Positions 6,210-13,773 of a stretch of 31,978 nucleotides of DNA are shown here, one piece after another. How positions within the stretch are numbered: position 1 is the first letter of the stretch; every line of letters starts with the position of its first letter. A program made the position numbers and the translations under genes. Under the pieces are notes generated by a model. That model did no database searches. It saw only the letters and a list, made by a program, of their open reading frames with translations, and was not told the origin of the DNA. The stretch is from Treponema sp. Its GTDB lineage: Bacteria; Spirochaetota; Spirochaetia; Treponematales; Treponemataceae. The DNA is taken from NCBI GenBank assembly GCA_017544745.1, contig JAFYDO010000172.1, positions 1 through 31,978 on the forward strand, read 5' to 3'.

Positions 6210-8275
6210 TGAAAAAGTCTTTCTGTTGTTTTGTAGTTTTATCTGTTTTATTGTGCGGCCTTTTTGCACAGACAACAACCTCCAATGCAGGGCTTTATGT
6301 AGCAGAAGAACGGATACGAACCGGAGAAGAAGGCTTTGCAGCCGAAGAATTCCGCAGGGGAGTTCAGGCTTTTTACAAGGGAGCCTATAACGATGCAATA
6401 GTTCAGTTTGAAAAAGCCCTGGGCTATATGCCAAACGATAATCTTATTCTTGAATGGCTTGGTAAATCCTATTACAAGGCAGGTATGGAAGGTACCGCAC
6501 TTTCTTACTGGCAGACAGCTTTGGATAACGGCTACGGCGGACTTTTACTTGAAAATAAAATTGAAGTTGTAAAGGACAGACGTGTAACCGGAGATTCAGA
6601 AGATAAGCTTATGAGACTTTCGGAGTCTGGCAGTTTTGAAGGTACAGTAAACGGCGTAATGATTTTTTCGGGGCCTGTAAGTGTTCTGCCAAATTATGAT
6701 GGAAGCTTTTGGGTAACTGCCTATGCTTCTAATGAACTGTTAAGGATTTCTCTTAACGGAAAGGTTTTGGACCGTGTAACAGGACCTCTTGTAGGCTTTG
6801 ACAGACCACTCGATATAATAAGACTTTTGGATGGAAACCTGCTTGTAAGTGAGAGTGCAGGAGACAGACTTGCAGTTCTTAATGAAAACGGCAAGTTTAT
6901 TAAATACATTGGTTCTAAGGGACGCAATGTTGGAAATATTGTAGGACCTCAGTATCTGGCCCAGGATTCAATGGGACGCATTTATGTTACCGACTTTGGA
7001 AACAGACGCGTAGATGTATTTGATGCAGAAGGAAACGGACTTTATTATTTTGGTCAGAAGAGCGGAAGCTTTAAGGGCTTAAAATGTCCTACAGGAATTG
7101 CTGTTGTAGGTGACAGTGTTTTTGTTGCAGATGAAGATGTCGGTAACATTTATGAATTTGACCGCGCCGGAAACTTTATTCGTGAGCTTGTAGAAAAGGA
7201 TACCTTTAATAAGCCTGAATCGCTTAAGCTTTGGCAGGGCAATCTTATTGTATGTGATAAGAATAAAATTGTTTCTGTTGATATTGAAACAGGTTCCATT
7301 TTTGAATATGCAAACACAGGAAATGCACCTAGCCGTGTAACTTCTGCGGTTCCGGATATAAACAATAACGTAATTGTAACAGACCTTAAGGCTGATGAAA
7401 TATATATTATGTCTAAGGTTCAGGAGCTTGTAGGTGGTCTTTTTGTTCAGATTGAACAGGTTGATGCTTCTAAATTCCCGGAAGTTTATGTAGAAATCAA
7501 AGTAGAAAACCGCCACCGTCAGCCGGTTGCAGGACTTGAGCTTGAAAACTTTTATCTTACAGAAAACAAGAGGGCTGTATCTAACCTGCAGTTTGTTGGA
7601 AGTGCTGCAAACAATACCTACGCAGATATAACCGTAATTATAGACCGTTCAACTGTTATGAAGGGATACGCTTCTGAGGTAGAAACTGCTCTGAAAGAAA
7701 TTGCGGCTTCTATGAACGGAAGGGGAACACTCCGTGTAATTTGTGCAGGTGCAGTTCCAGCAACAGAATATACCGGTGCTGCGGATGGAGTTTCTAACTT
7801 TACAATTGATGCATTAAAAACTCCGTATGCTTCCAATGTTCCTGTAGACCTTGCAATAAGACTTGCTGCAAATGATTTGATTAATGCTGCCAAAAAGCGC
7901 GCAATCATAATGATTTCTGACGGCTCGGTAAATGCTTCTTCATTTGAAAAATATACGCTCTCTGAATTGAGTGCCTACCTTTCAAATAACTCTATTGATT
8001 TTTCTCTTATTCAGGTTTCGCAAAAAGCGCCTGCTGCAGAATATGAATATATAATCAATAATTCTTCGGGTGAATCTTATTATGTATTCCGTCCAGAAGG
8101 ACTTAGTTCAATTGTAAAGGACATTATTGCAATTCCACAGGGAACCTACCAGGTTAAATATGTTTCAGCTTTGCAGAAAAGCTTTGGAGAAAAATATCTT
8201 CCTGTAGAAGCAGAGGTTTATCTTATGAACCGAAGCGGCCGTGATGAAAGCGGTTACTTTGCACCTCTGGACTAA
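6209..8275 (+). CDS. Secreted TPR / NHL-propeller / VWA-like protein
   Basis: A 688-residue exported protein. Residues 1-21 form a signal peptide (MKKSFCCFVVLSVLLCGLFA). Residues about 45-110 are TPR-like (GVQAFYKGAYNDAIVQFEKA). Residues about 150-400 carry repeated NHL/SMP-type propeller units (GPQYLAQDSMGRIYVTDFGN, CPTGIAVVGDSVFVADED). Residues about 470-645 look like a von Willebrand A domain, with ITVIIDRSTVMKGY as the MIDAS region and IIMISDGSVN as its second strand. The third MIDAS Ser/Thr is replaced by Val483 (DRSTV), so metal binding may be weak. It is last in the kinase-surE-TPR run and meets the next gene tail to tail with a 4-bp overlap of stop codons. A periplasmic scaffold or binding role is plausible but unproven. 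Confidence 0.85.
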   Translation: MKKSFCCFVVLSVLLCGLFAQTTTSNAGLYVAEERIRTGEEGFAAEEFRRGVQAFYKGAYNDAIVQFEKALGYMPNDNLILEWLGKSYYKAGMEGTALSYWQTALDNGYGGLLLENKIEVVKDRRVTGDSEDKLMRLSESGSFEGTVNGVMIFSGPVSVLPNYDGSFWVTAYASNELLRISLNGKVLDRVTGPLVGFDRPLDIIRLLDGNLLVSESAGDRLAVLNENGKFIKYIGSKGRNVGNIVGPQYLAQDSMGRIYVTDFGNRRVDVFDAEGNGLYYFGQKSGSFKGLKCPTGIAVVGDSVFVADEDVGNIYEFDRAGNFIRELVEKDTFNKPESLKLWQGNLIVCDKNKIVSVDIETGSIFEYANTGNAPSRVTSAVPDINNNVIVTDLKADEIYIMSKVQELVGGLFVQIEQVDASKFPEVYVEIKVENRHRQPVAGLELENFYLTENKRAVSNLQFVGSAANNTYADITVIIDRSTVMKGYASEVETALKEIAASMNGRGTLRVICAGAVPATEYTGAADGVSNFTIDALKTPYASNVPVDLAIRLAANDLINAAKKRAIIMISDGSVNASSFEKYTLSELSAYLSNNSIDFSLIQVSQKAPAAEYEYIINNSSGESYYVFRPEGLSSIVKDIIAIPQGTYQVKYVSALQKSFGEKYLPVEAEVYLMNRSGRDESGYFAPLD

Positions 8276-11200
8276 AAGTTAATTTTTGCTCCAAGTTTAT
8301 ATTCAAGCGACAGCTTAAAGGTTTTGCCTTTTTCAAAGCCAAACAAAAGTCCGGCTCCACTGGTAATTGAACAGTTGTTTAAAAATTCAAGCGCACTGTC
8401 ATGTGAGTAGCCATAAGTTTGAATATGAGAAGCTTTTGTATTTGTAAGCGAAAAGCTTATTGAATCGTTCATGGTTGCTTTGAGGTCCATTGTTCGCGAC
8501 TGCTTCCATATAGCATTTGTCAGAACAAGTAAAAGACTTTCATCAACACGGCGGTTCCAGCCGGTGCCCAGTTTAATCTTTAAAGCGCTTGTGCTTTCCA
8601 AAGAAAAATCTGTATTTACAGTTACAAAGCTTTGTTCTCCAAGATTAAACAAAAGCTTTGCTGCATCAGAAATTAAATAATAGGTACTATCTGATTTTTT
8701 GTCGCTAAAGCGTACTGTGACATTTGCGGTTTCTGTAAGCTCCAGCTCGCGGCTTATATAGCTGTCGCTAACATTTGCTTTAATCTGGTAAACAAGCTTT
8801 GTGCTGCCGGCGGAAAAACTTTTTTCTGTAGTAAAACCTGCCCCGGCAGAAAGAGGAACAAGAAGGTCATTCAAATTATTGAACAGCTTGCGTCTCCAAC
8901 TAACTTCATAATTAGTTGAAGTAAAGGTAAGGTTAGAACTTCCTCCGGCATTTGAAAAAATAAACGCAAGGTCATCTGTGTAATTTTTTCCAGCGTAAGT
9001 CTGTAACCTTGTGTTTTTATGGTTAAACCAGAAGGTAATTGCATGAGAAGCCTGTGGCAGAGTAAAGGGGAGTGTAAAACTGTATTTGTCATACCACGAA
9101 TAATCTTTTGAATCGGCAGACACTTTGGCGCCGGTAAGCTCATATTCAAAAACGGGAGAAAGCCCTGCTTTTGGAATACCAGCTTTTGCTCCCGCAATAA
9201 AGCTTGTGTTGCGCAGCGCCTGTTTATCTCCACCGGAAAATTGGAGTACAGAGGTTTTATACCATCCGTTAAAATATTCTTTGACCAGTGCAGTGTTTTC
9301 AAACAGTTTTTGGCTTGCGGTAAGAGAAGAATACAAAGATGCAGTATTCTTGTTTATATCAAAATCAATCGAAAGCTTACCCAGGTACTGCTGGTTACTC
9401 ATGCTTTTTAATTCTTTTTGGGCTGAGCTTTGCGCACTTATGCTTACAGAAAAAGGAGTAAAAAGTGGTTTGGTGTCTATCTTTATATAATCGTTTTTAC
9501 GGACAAGAACATTGTCTGCTGTAAATCTGTAGGTTTCGCCAAAATCTAAAATCTTAAAAAGCGGTTCTTGAGTTATAAGGGAATGTCCGGCATTTTTAAG
9601 TCCGTCCATGGTTGTACTTGCGTCTGCAGCCGCCTTAATTCCTGCAAGAGTATAAAAGCCGCTTACGGAAGAATCTATGTAATAAGAAAATTGCCCGGAA
9701 GTAGAAAGTCCCTGCTCGTATTTTGCTTCGATTCCACCGGACTCAAAATTAAACTTTGCCTGTGCAAGATTTTTAGCTTCAAAGCCTGGCTGGGTTTCTT
9801 TATAGCAAAGGTTAGAAGCATAAAGGTGACCGTCTGCCTGGGGAACAATCACAATTTTTTGTGCGGAAGGAATTACAGCCTTATCCAAAATTATGCCGCA
9901 TACCTGTGGGGTGAGCGGAGTTGAATCTATAAAGGCTGCCTTATCCTTTGTGTTTATACTAAGCGTATGCTTTTGTCCGTCGCAGAATGGTTCAAGAACC
10001 TCCAGTGGGAGCTTTATTTCCAGAGCCTTCTGGTCATAAGAGTTTATGAGGCTGTATTCAAGACTTGCAGGTGCTGTAATTGCAAAGTCAAAGCTAATGG
10101 TTTTGTAAGCACTAAAATCTGCCTGTTCAAAATAAGAAAGGCTTGTAATAGTTCTGTCGCTGTCTGTTTGCCAGGTATCTTTAAGTTTCCATTCCAGGTC
10201 TGCTTCATTTTTTTTGTAAAGGTCTGCAGCCGACTGAATGCTTTTGCCATCGGTTATCTGCATTAAAGGAGAAACAAGCCTGTATGGACCTGCGTAGAGA
10301 GTACCGGTAGGACTGTCTGTATCTGGTGTGTAGGATTCTTTTACAATAACGAGCCTTGCATTATGACTGTAGCCAAGCTTTGCGCGTTTAAGTGGTGTAA
10401 GCCGTATTTTTACAGTCTGCCAGACAGGATTATTAAGATCCAGCGCAGTAATTACATTCTGGTCCAAAAGAGAAGTTATTTCCCACACTGGGAGCTCCTG
10501 GTTCTGGTCTGGCTCAGACGCTCCAAGCAAAAGGTAAACACTTAAGTTCTGGCCTGCAAGCTCCTTTGACGGTAAAAACGCAAATTCTACCTGGTCTGCC
10601 TTATAAAGCGAGTCTGCCTTGGATAGATTTATATCTACTGAAGCCCAAAGATTTTGCGTGCTGCCATTGTCACCGGCTTTGGAAAAATCATAGCTTAAAG
10701 GAATCTTATAGCCGCTTATTTTTTTATCTTCAAGTCCGTCAAATTTATTTACAGTATAATTATTCTGCTGTTCAAGGTTTGGCATCTGGGGCGACTTAGG
10801 AATAACTTGAGTTTTGCTTCCCGAATTACGGCTTAAATAATTTGTCTGGTCTTGAGTGTTTGAATAAGTATTTGCAACAAAAAGATTTGTAAGATTCTGG
10901 TTTTTATAGGCAGCACTAAGCGCATCGCTGATTACCATAAAATCAGAATTATAAGTAAGGCCTGCAGTAAGCGCAGAAAAAGTTTCTTTAGGTGCGTCTG
11001 CTGTTGCATAGTCGTCCTTTTGAAAATACGGATATATTCCCGTGTAACTAAGATCAAGAACAAGGGACGGAGTAAAGTTATACATAAAGCCAAGTGCTGC
11101 AGTAAAGGCTCCGGTTGCAAGATTGTTGCTTTCTTCGCAGTAAGTGATGTAGATTTTGTCCAGTTCACTAACGCTTGATTCAAGAGTAACAAAACCGGTT

Positions 11201-12609
11201 CCTTTATCATATTTTGCAGGAACAGATATTCCGTTTTTATAAACCCGCACGGAACCTGCCTGAACAAATTTTCCAATATCATATTCTTTGACCGAAGTTG
11301 TAGTTACAGTTGCAAATGCAAGCGGTGCAGTACTTCCTCTGTAAAGATAAATGTTTGGATAAGTGTCTGCAAACGGAAAGCGTGTACTTGCAAGAGAATA
11401 ATCATTATCAGACAGAGAGCTCTCATCTTTATTAGTTTTATAAACTCCTGCAGCCTTGCCGTCAAAAAATCCATCAAGTACAAGCGGTGAAGCATACCAG
11501 GAGGCTGCCTGCTGGTTTGTTGCAGTATCAATTATCTGGTATTCGGCAGTGCCCGTTGTCTTGCTTTGATAAAGGTTTGCACAGGCGTATGGAGAAAAGT
11601 TTACAGGGCTTTGAATTATAATACCGGTAGAACCATTAACCACAGTTGTAAGTTTGTCTGCTTCTAGAGAAGAAAACTGTGTAAGATCAACCTTAAAATA
11701 CTGCATGAGTTCTCCGGCAAATGTTGACGAATCTGTGTAAGAACCCGTTGCCTGCAAAAGCTGCTCACAGCCCGCTTGTGAAGAAAACGAAATTACAATA
11801 TAAGGGCAGGCTTCTGATGTACCAGTATTAAAAACCTGTGCCTGAGTTGAAAGCACAAGAAGATTTTTCTGCGGAATTATTAAATACTCACTTTCCAAAA
11901 GTTTTTCATAGTTTACACCGTTTGAACCAGAATATTTACCGTTCTTACTCTGGACATAAACTGCATTTATAAGGTTTATTGCATCCGAAGGAATGTAAAA
12001 CATATAGGAACGCATGTAATCATCAAGCGGTGTCTGGTTCATGTCCACACGGTTTTTTCCGTAAAAGGTCATGCTTTTAGTCTGAACCATGTCATAGCGT
12101 AAAAGAATGTCGGCCTTCCATTTTTGTGTGTCCGGCTGTTCAAAATGGAACATAAGTCCCGGTGCCTGGTTGTCTCCTCCGCCGGTTCCATAGCCCAAAA
12201 GTGAAGAAGAATATTCAGCAGGAAAGGTTATGCCTCTGTTGGAAAATATAAATTCTTTAAGATAGCCGTCTCCCTTATAGGCAAAGGTGTAGGTGTTGTG
12301 CTTAAACTCATCAAGGAATTCAAGAGAAAAATAAAGCTGCGGCGTTATCTGAATAAATGCACTAAGATCAATTTCCTGCTTAAACACCGGAAGCGGCGCA
12401 CTAAAACCAAAAGGATTTGAATAGCCAAAGGTTGTGTTTAAGCTGCCGGTAAGCTCTCCCTTCCACCAGCCTGTAATAGTCCAGGTGCTTTCTTCCTGTT
12501 TTGGTTGGGTTTCCTGTGCCGTACTTTTTAGCGGTGCGGACAAATAAAAAAGTATAGCCGCTGCAAAAAAGAGCAGAGCCTTTACTCCTTCATTAAGCTT
12601 TTGGAGCAT
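8272..12609 (-). CDS. Predicted giant outer-membrane beta-barrel protein, internal start inside the dinB frame
   Basis: Starting at the internal ATG at 12609 gives 1445 residues with a well-formed signal peptide: a Lys-containing n-region, the hydrophobic core ALLFFAAAILFYLSA and a likely cleavage after STA. The mature start (TWTITGWWKGELTGSLNTTF) and many alternating aromatic/polar strands suggest a beta-barrel or beta-sandwich protein. The chain ends EYKLGAKINF, with the terminal Phe expected for BAM-inserted proteins. The middle (full-frame residues about 1040-1330) resembles carbohydrate-binding-type beta-sandwiches. SVRVYKNGISVPAKYDKGTG resembles a module in very large surface proteins such as SprA, but this is a weak impression. 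No Shine-Dalgarno precedes this ATG; AAGGAG lies slightly downstream, at about 12590. Function is unknown. Confidence 0.65.
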   Translation of the reverse strand: MLQKLNEGVKALLFFAAAILFYLSAPLKSTAQETQPKQEESTWTITGWWKGELTGSLNTTFGYSNPFGFSAPLPVFKQEIDLSAFIQITPQLYFSLEFLDEFKHNTYTFAYKGDGYLKEFIFSNRGITFPAEYSSSLLGYGTGGGDNQAPGLMFHFEQPDTQKWKADILLRYDMVQTKSMTFYGKNRVDMNQTPLDDYMRSYMFYIPSDAINLINAVYVQSKNGKYSGSNGVNYEKLLESEYLIIPQKNLLVLSTQAQVFNTGTSEACPYIVISFSSQAGCEQLLQATGSYTDSSTFAGELMQYFKVDLTQFSSLEADKLTTVVNGSTGIIIQSPVNFSPYACANLYQSKTTGTAEYQIIDTATNQQAASWYASPLVLDGFFDGKAAGVYKTNKDESSLSDNDYSLASTRFPFADTYPNIYLYRGSTAPLAFATVTTTSVKEYDIGKFVQAGSVRVYKNGISVPAKYDKGTGFVTLESSVSELDKIYITYCEESNNLATGAFTAALGFMYNFTPSLVLDLSYTGIYPYFQKDDYATADAPKETFSALTAGLTYNSDFMVISDALSAAYKNQNLTNLFVANTYSNTQDQTNYLSRNSGSKTQVIPKSPQMPNLEQQNNYTVNKFDGLEDKKISGYKIPLSYDFSKAGDNGSTQNLWASVDINLSKADSLYKADQVEFAFLPSKELAGQNLSVYLLLGASEPDQNQELPVWEITSLLDQNVITALDLNNPVWQTVKIRLTPLKRAKLGYSHNARLVIVKESYTPDTDSPTGTLYAGPYRLVSPLMQITDGKSIQSAADLYKKNEADLEWKLKDTWQTDSDRTITSLSYFEQADFSAYKTISFDFAITAPASLEYSLINSYDQKALEIKLPLEVLEPFCDGQKHTLSINTKDKAAFIDSTPLTPQVCGIILDKAVIPSAQKIVIVPQADGHLYASNLCYKETQPGFEAKNLAQAKFNFESGGIEAKYEQGLSTSGQFSYYIDSSVSGFYTLAGIKAAADASTTMDGLKNAGHSLITQEPLFKILDFGETYRFTADNVLVRKNDYIKIDTKPLFTPFSVSISAQSSAQKELKSMSNQQYLGKLSIDFDINKNTASLYSSLTASQKLFENTALVKEYFNGWYKTSVLQFSGGDKQALRNTSFIAGAKAGIPKAGLSPVFEYELTGAKVSADSKDYSWYDKYSFTLPFTLPQASHAITFWFNHKNTRLQTYAGKNYTDDLAFIFSNAGGSSNLTFTSTNYEVSWRRKLFNNLNDLLVPLSAGAGFTTEKSFSAGSTKLVYQIKANVSDSYISRELELTETANVTVRFSDKKSDSTYYLISDAAKLLFNLGEQSFVTVNTDFSLESTSALKIKLGTGWNRRVDESLLLVLTNAIWKQSRTMDLKATMNDSISFSLTNTKASHIQTYGYSHDSALEFLNNCSITSGAGLLFGFEKGKTFKLSLEYKLGAKINF

Positions 12610-13773
12610 GCGGGCTTTGTGTATTTTTATTTCGGGGTGCTTTTTTTCAAGCTTTAAGATTGCTTTTTCGACATTCTGCTTTTTTTCGGAACCGTCATCA
12701 AAAAGACTTTGCTGTGTTGGCTTTTGGGTTGTGTCAATGTTTTCCAGGCCAATACCTATGAGCCTTATTCCGCGGCCCCGTTCGTATTTATGTTCAAAAA
12801 GTTCCTTTGCCCTTGAATAAAGAGAATCTAAGGTAAGCACATAATCCGAATAAGTCTGCTGTATCGAAACTGTAGAAAAATCTTCATAGCGGATTTTTAC
12901 CATCACAGTTTTTGAAAAACCTTTTTCCCTTAAAAGCCTGAACATTACGCAGTGGCAAAGCTCCAGGATTGTAGTTTCTGCAGTATAGGGGTCGGTAACA
13001 TCATAAGGAAAAGTTGTCTCGTTGCTTATTGAATGACTTTTTGTCTTGCGGTCAAAGTCTACGGTTTCTATTCCGCGCACAACCTTGTAAAGAAAGTTCC
13101 CGGTATTGTCACCAAACATAAAGATAAGTGCCTGCAGAGACTTGTCATAAACATCCCGGGTAGTTCGTATTCCCGCTGTATTTAAAGCTTCCAGAGTTTT
13201 GTCACCAATGCCCCAGACCTTTTTGAGCGGGAGGTTTAGCATAAAAGACTCTTCCTGTCCTTCCTGTATACAGTAAAAGCCGTCGGGCTTGTTCATATCC
13301 GAAGCAATCTTGGCCAGATATTTTGTTGGCGCAAGTCCTACAGATACAGTAAGTCCTGTCTGCTCCTTTACCATCTTTTTTATTTTATATGCTGTTTCCT
13401 CTGGCGGACCAAAAAGCTTTTCGGTTCCGGTAAGGTCTATAAAGGCTTCGTCTATACTTATCTGCTGAACATCTGGAGAAAAATCTCGGAAGATATTCAT
13501 TATCTGGTACGAAAGCTCTGCGTAGCGTTTCATTCGCCCGTGAACATATATGCCGTCCGGACAAAGCTGGTATGCCTTAGCAATTGGCATAGCACTGTGA
13601 ACACCAAACTTACGCGCTTCATAGCTTGCAGTAGAAACAACGCTTCTTTTTTCACCAGGTTTTCCACCGACTATAACGGGCTTGCCTCTGTACTGAGGAT
13701 TATCCAGTTGTTCAACAGAAGCAAAAAAAGCGTCCAGGTCTACATGAAGGTAATAATGCTTTATCTCGTTCAT
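8272..13773 (-). CDS. dinB: DNA polymerase IV (DinB) frame continuing without a stop into a giant outer-membrane-type protein
   Basis: One uninterrupted frame of 1833 codons. Residues 1-385 are a complete Y-family translesion polymerase. They contain HVDLDAFFASVEQ (Asp12 metal ligand, Phe17 in the steric-gate area), SIDEAFIDLTGTE (Asp108-Glu109), GLAPTKYLAKIASDMNKPDG, a helix-hairpin-helix (VWGIGDKTLEALNTAGI) and a beta-clamp motif QQSLF at 354-358. DinB proteins normally end shortly after the clamp motif. Here the frame passes KIHKAR into MLQKLNEGVKALLFFAAAIL, which looks like a secretion signal, and then about 1420 residues of beta-rich envelope protein. The start ATG overlaps the upstream stop as ATGA. 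A single fused polypeptide would be biologically strange. Either the second protein starts internally at 12609, or a stop or frameshift has been lost. Confidence 0.8.
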   Translation of the reverse strand: MNEIKHYYLHVDLDAFFASVEQLDNPQYRGKPVIVGGKPGEKRSVVSTASYEARKFGVHSAMPIAKAYQLCPDGIYVHGRMKRYAELSYQIMNIFRDFSPDVQQISIDEAFIDLTGTEKLFGPPEETAYKIKKMVKEQTGLTVSVGLAPTKYLAKIASDMNKPDGFYCIQEGQEESFMLNLPLKKVWGIGDKTLEALNTAGIRTTRDVYDKSLQALIFMFGDNTGNFLYKVVRGIETVDFDRKTKSHSISNETTFPYDVTDPYTAETTILELCHCVMFRLLREKGFSKTVMVKIRYEDFSTVSIQQTYSDYVLTLDSLYSRAKELFEHKYERGRGIRLIGIGLENIDTTQKPTQQSLFDDGSEKKQNVEKAILKLEKKHPEIKIHKARMLQKLNEGVKALLFFAAAILFYLSAPLKSTAQETQPKQEESTWTITGWWKGELTGSLNTTFGYSNPFGFSAPLPVFKQEIDLSAFIQITPQLYFSLEFLDEFKHNTYTFAYKGDGYLKEFIFSNRGITFPAEYSSSLLGYGTGGGDNQAPGLMFHFEQPDTQKWKADILLRYDMVQTKSMTFYGKNRVDMNQTPLDDYMRSYMFYIPSDAINLINAVYVQSKNGKYSGSNGVNYEKLLESEYLIIPQKNLLVLSTQAQVFNTGTSEACPYIVISFSSQAGCEQLLQATGSYTDSSTFAGELMQYFKVDLTQFSSLEADKLTTVVNGSTGIIIQSPVNFSPYACANLYQSKTTGTAEYQIIDTATNQQAASWYASPLVLDGFFDGKAAGVYKTNKDESSLSDNDYSLASTRFPFADTYPNIYLYRGSTAPLAFATVTTTSVKEYDIGKFVQAGSVRVYKNGISVPAKYDKGTGFVTLESSVSELDKIYITYCEESNNLATGAFTAALGFMYNFTPSLVLDLSYTGIYPYFQKDDYATADAPKETFSALTAGLTYNSDFMVISDALSAAYKNQNLTNLFVANTYSNTQDQTNYLSRNSGSKTQVIPKSPQMPNLEQQNNYTVNKFDGLEDKKISGYKIPLSYDFSKAGDNGSTQNLWASVDINLSKADSLYKADQVEFAFLPSKELAGQNLSVYLLLGASEPDQNQELPVWEITSLLDQNVITALDLNNPVWQTVKIRLTPLKRAKLGYSHNARLVIVKESYTPDTDSPTGTLYAGPYRLVSPLMQITDGKSIQSAADLYKKNEADLEWKLKDTWQTDSDRTITSLSYFEQADFSAYKTISFDFAITAPASLEYSLINSYDQKALEIKLPLEVLEPFCDGQKHTLSINTKDKAAFIDSTPLTPQVCGIILDKAVIPSAQKIVIVPQADGHLYASNLCYKETQPGFEAKNLAQAKFNFESGGIEAKYEQGLSTSGQFSYYIDSSVSGFYTLAGIKAAADASTTMDGLKNAGHSLITQEPLFKILDFGETYRFTADNVLVRKNDYIKIDTKPLFTPFSVSISAQSSAQKELKSMSNQQYLGKLSIDFDINKNTASLYSSLTASQKLFENTALVKEYFNGWYKTSVLQFSGGDKQALRNTSFIAGAKAGIPKAGLSPVFEYELTGAKVSADSKDYSWYDKYSFTLPFTLPQASHAITFWFNHKNTRLQTYAGKNYTDDLAFIFSNAGGSSNLTFTSTNYEVSWRRKLFNNLNDLLVPLSAGAGFTTEKSFSAGSTKLVYQIKANVSDSYISRELELTETANVTVRFSDKKSDSTYYLISDAAKLLFNLGEQSFVTVNTDFSLESTSALKIKLGTGWNRRVDESLLLVLTNAIWKQSRTMDLKATMNDSISFSLTNTKASHIQTYGYSHDSALEFLNNCSITSGAGLLFGFEKGKTFKLSLEYKLGAKINF

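Noticed and set aside
7079..7516. Minus-strand frame of 145 codons inside the NHL/VWA gene
   Set aside because: Composition is a reverse-complement artefact (Tyr/Asn/Phe rich), with no start signal and a strong gene on the other strand.
12590..12596. AAGGAG as a ribosome site for the outer-membrane protein
   Set aside because: It lies downstream of the internal ATG at 12609; the next in-frame start candidates would remove the signal peptide core.
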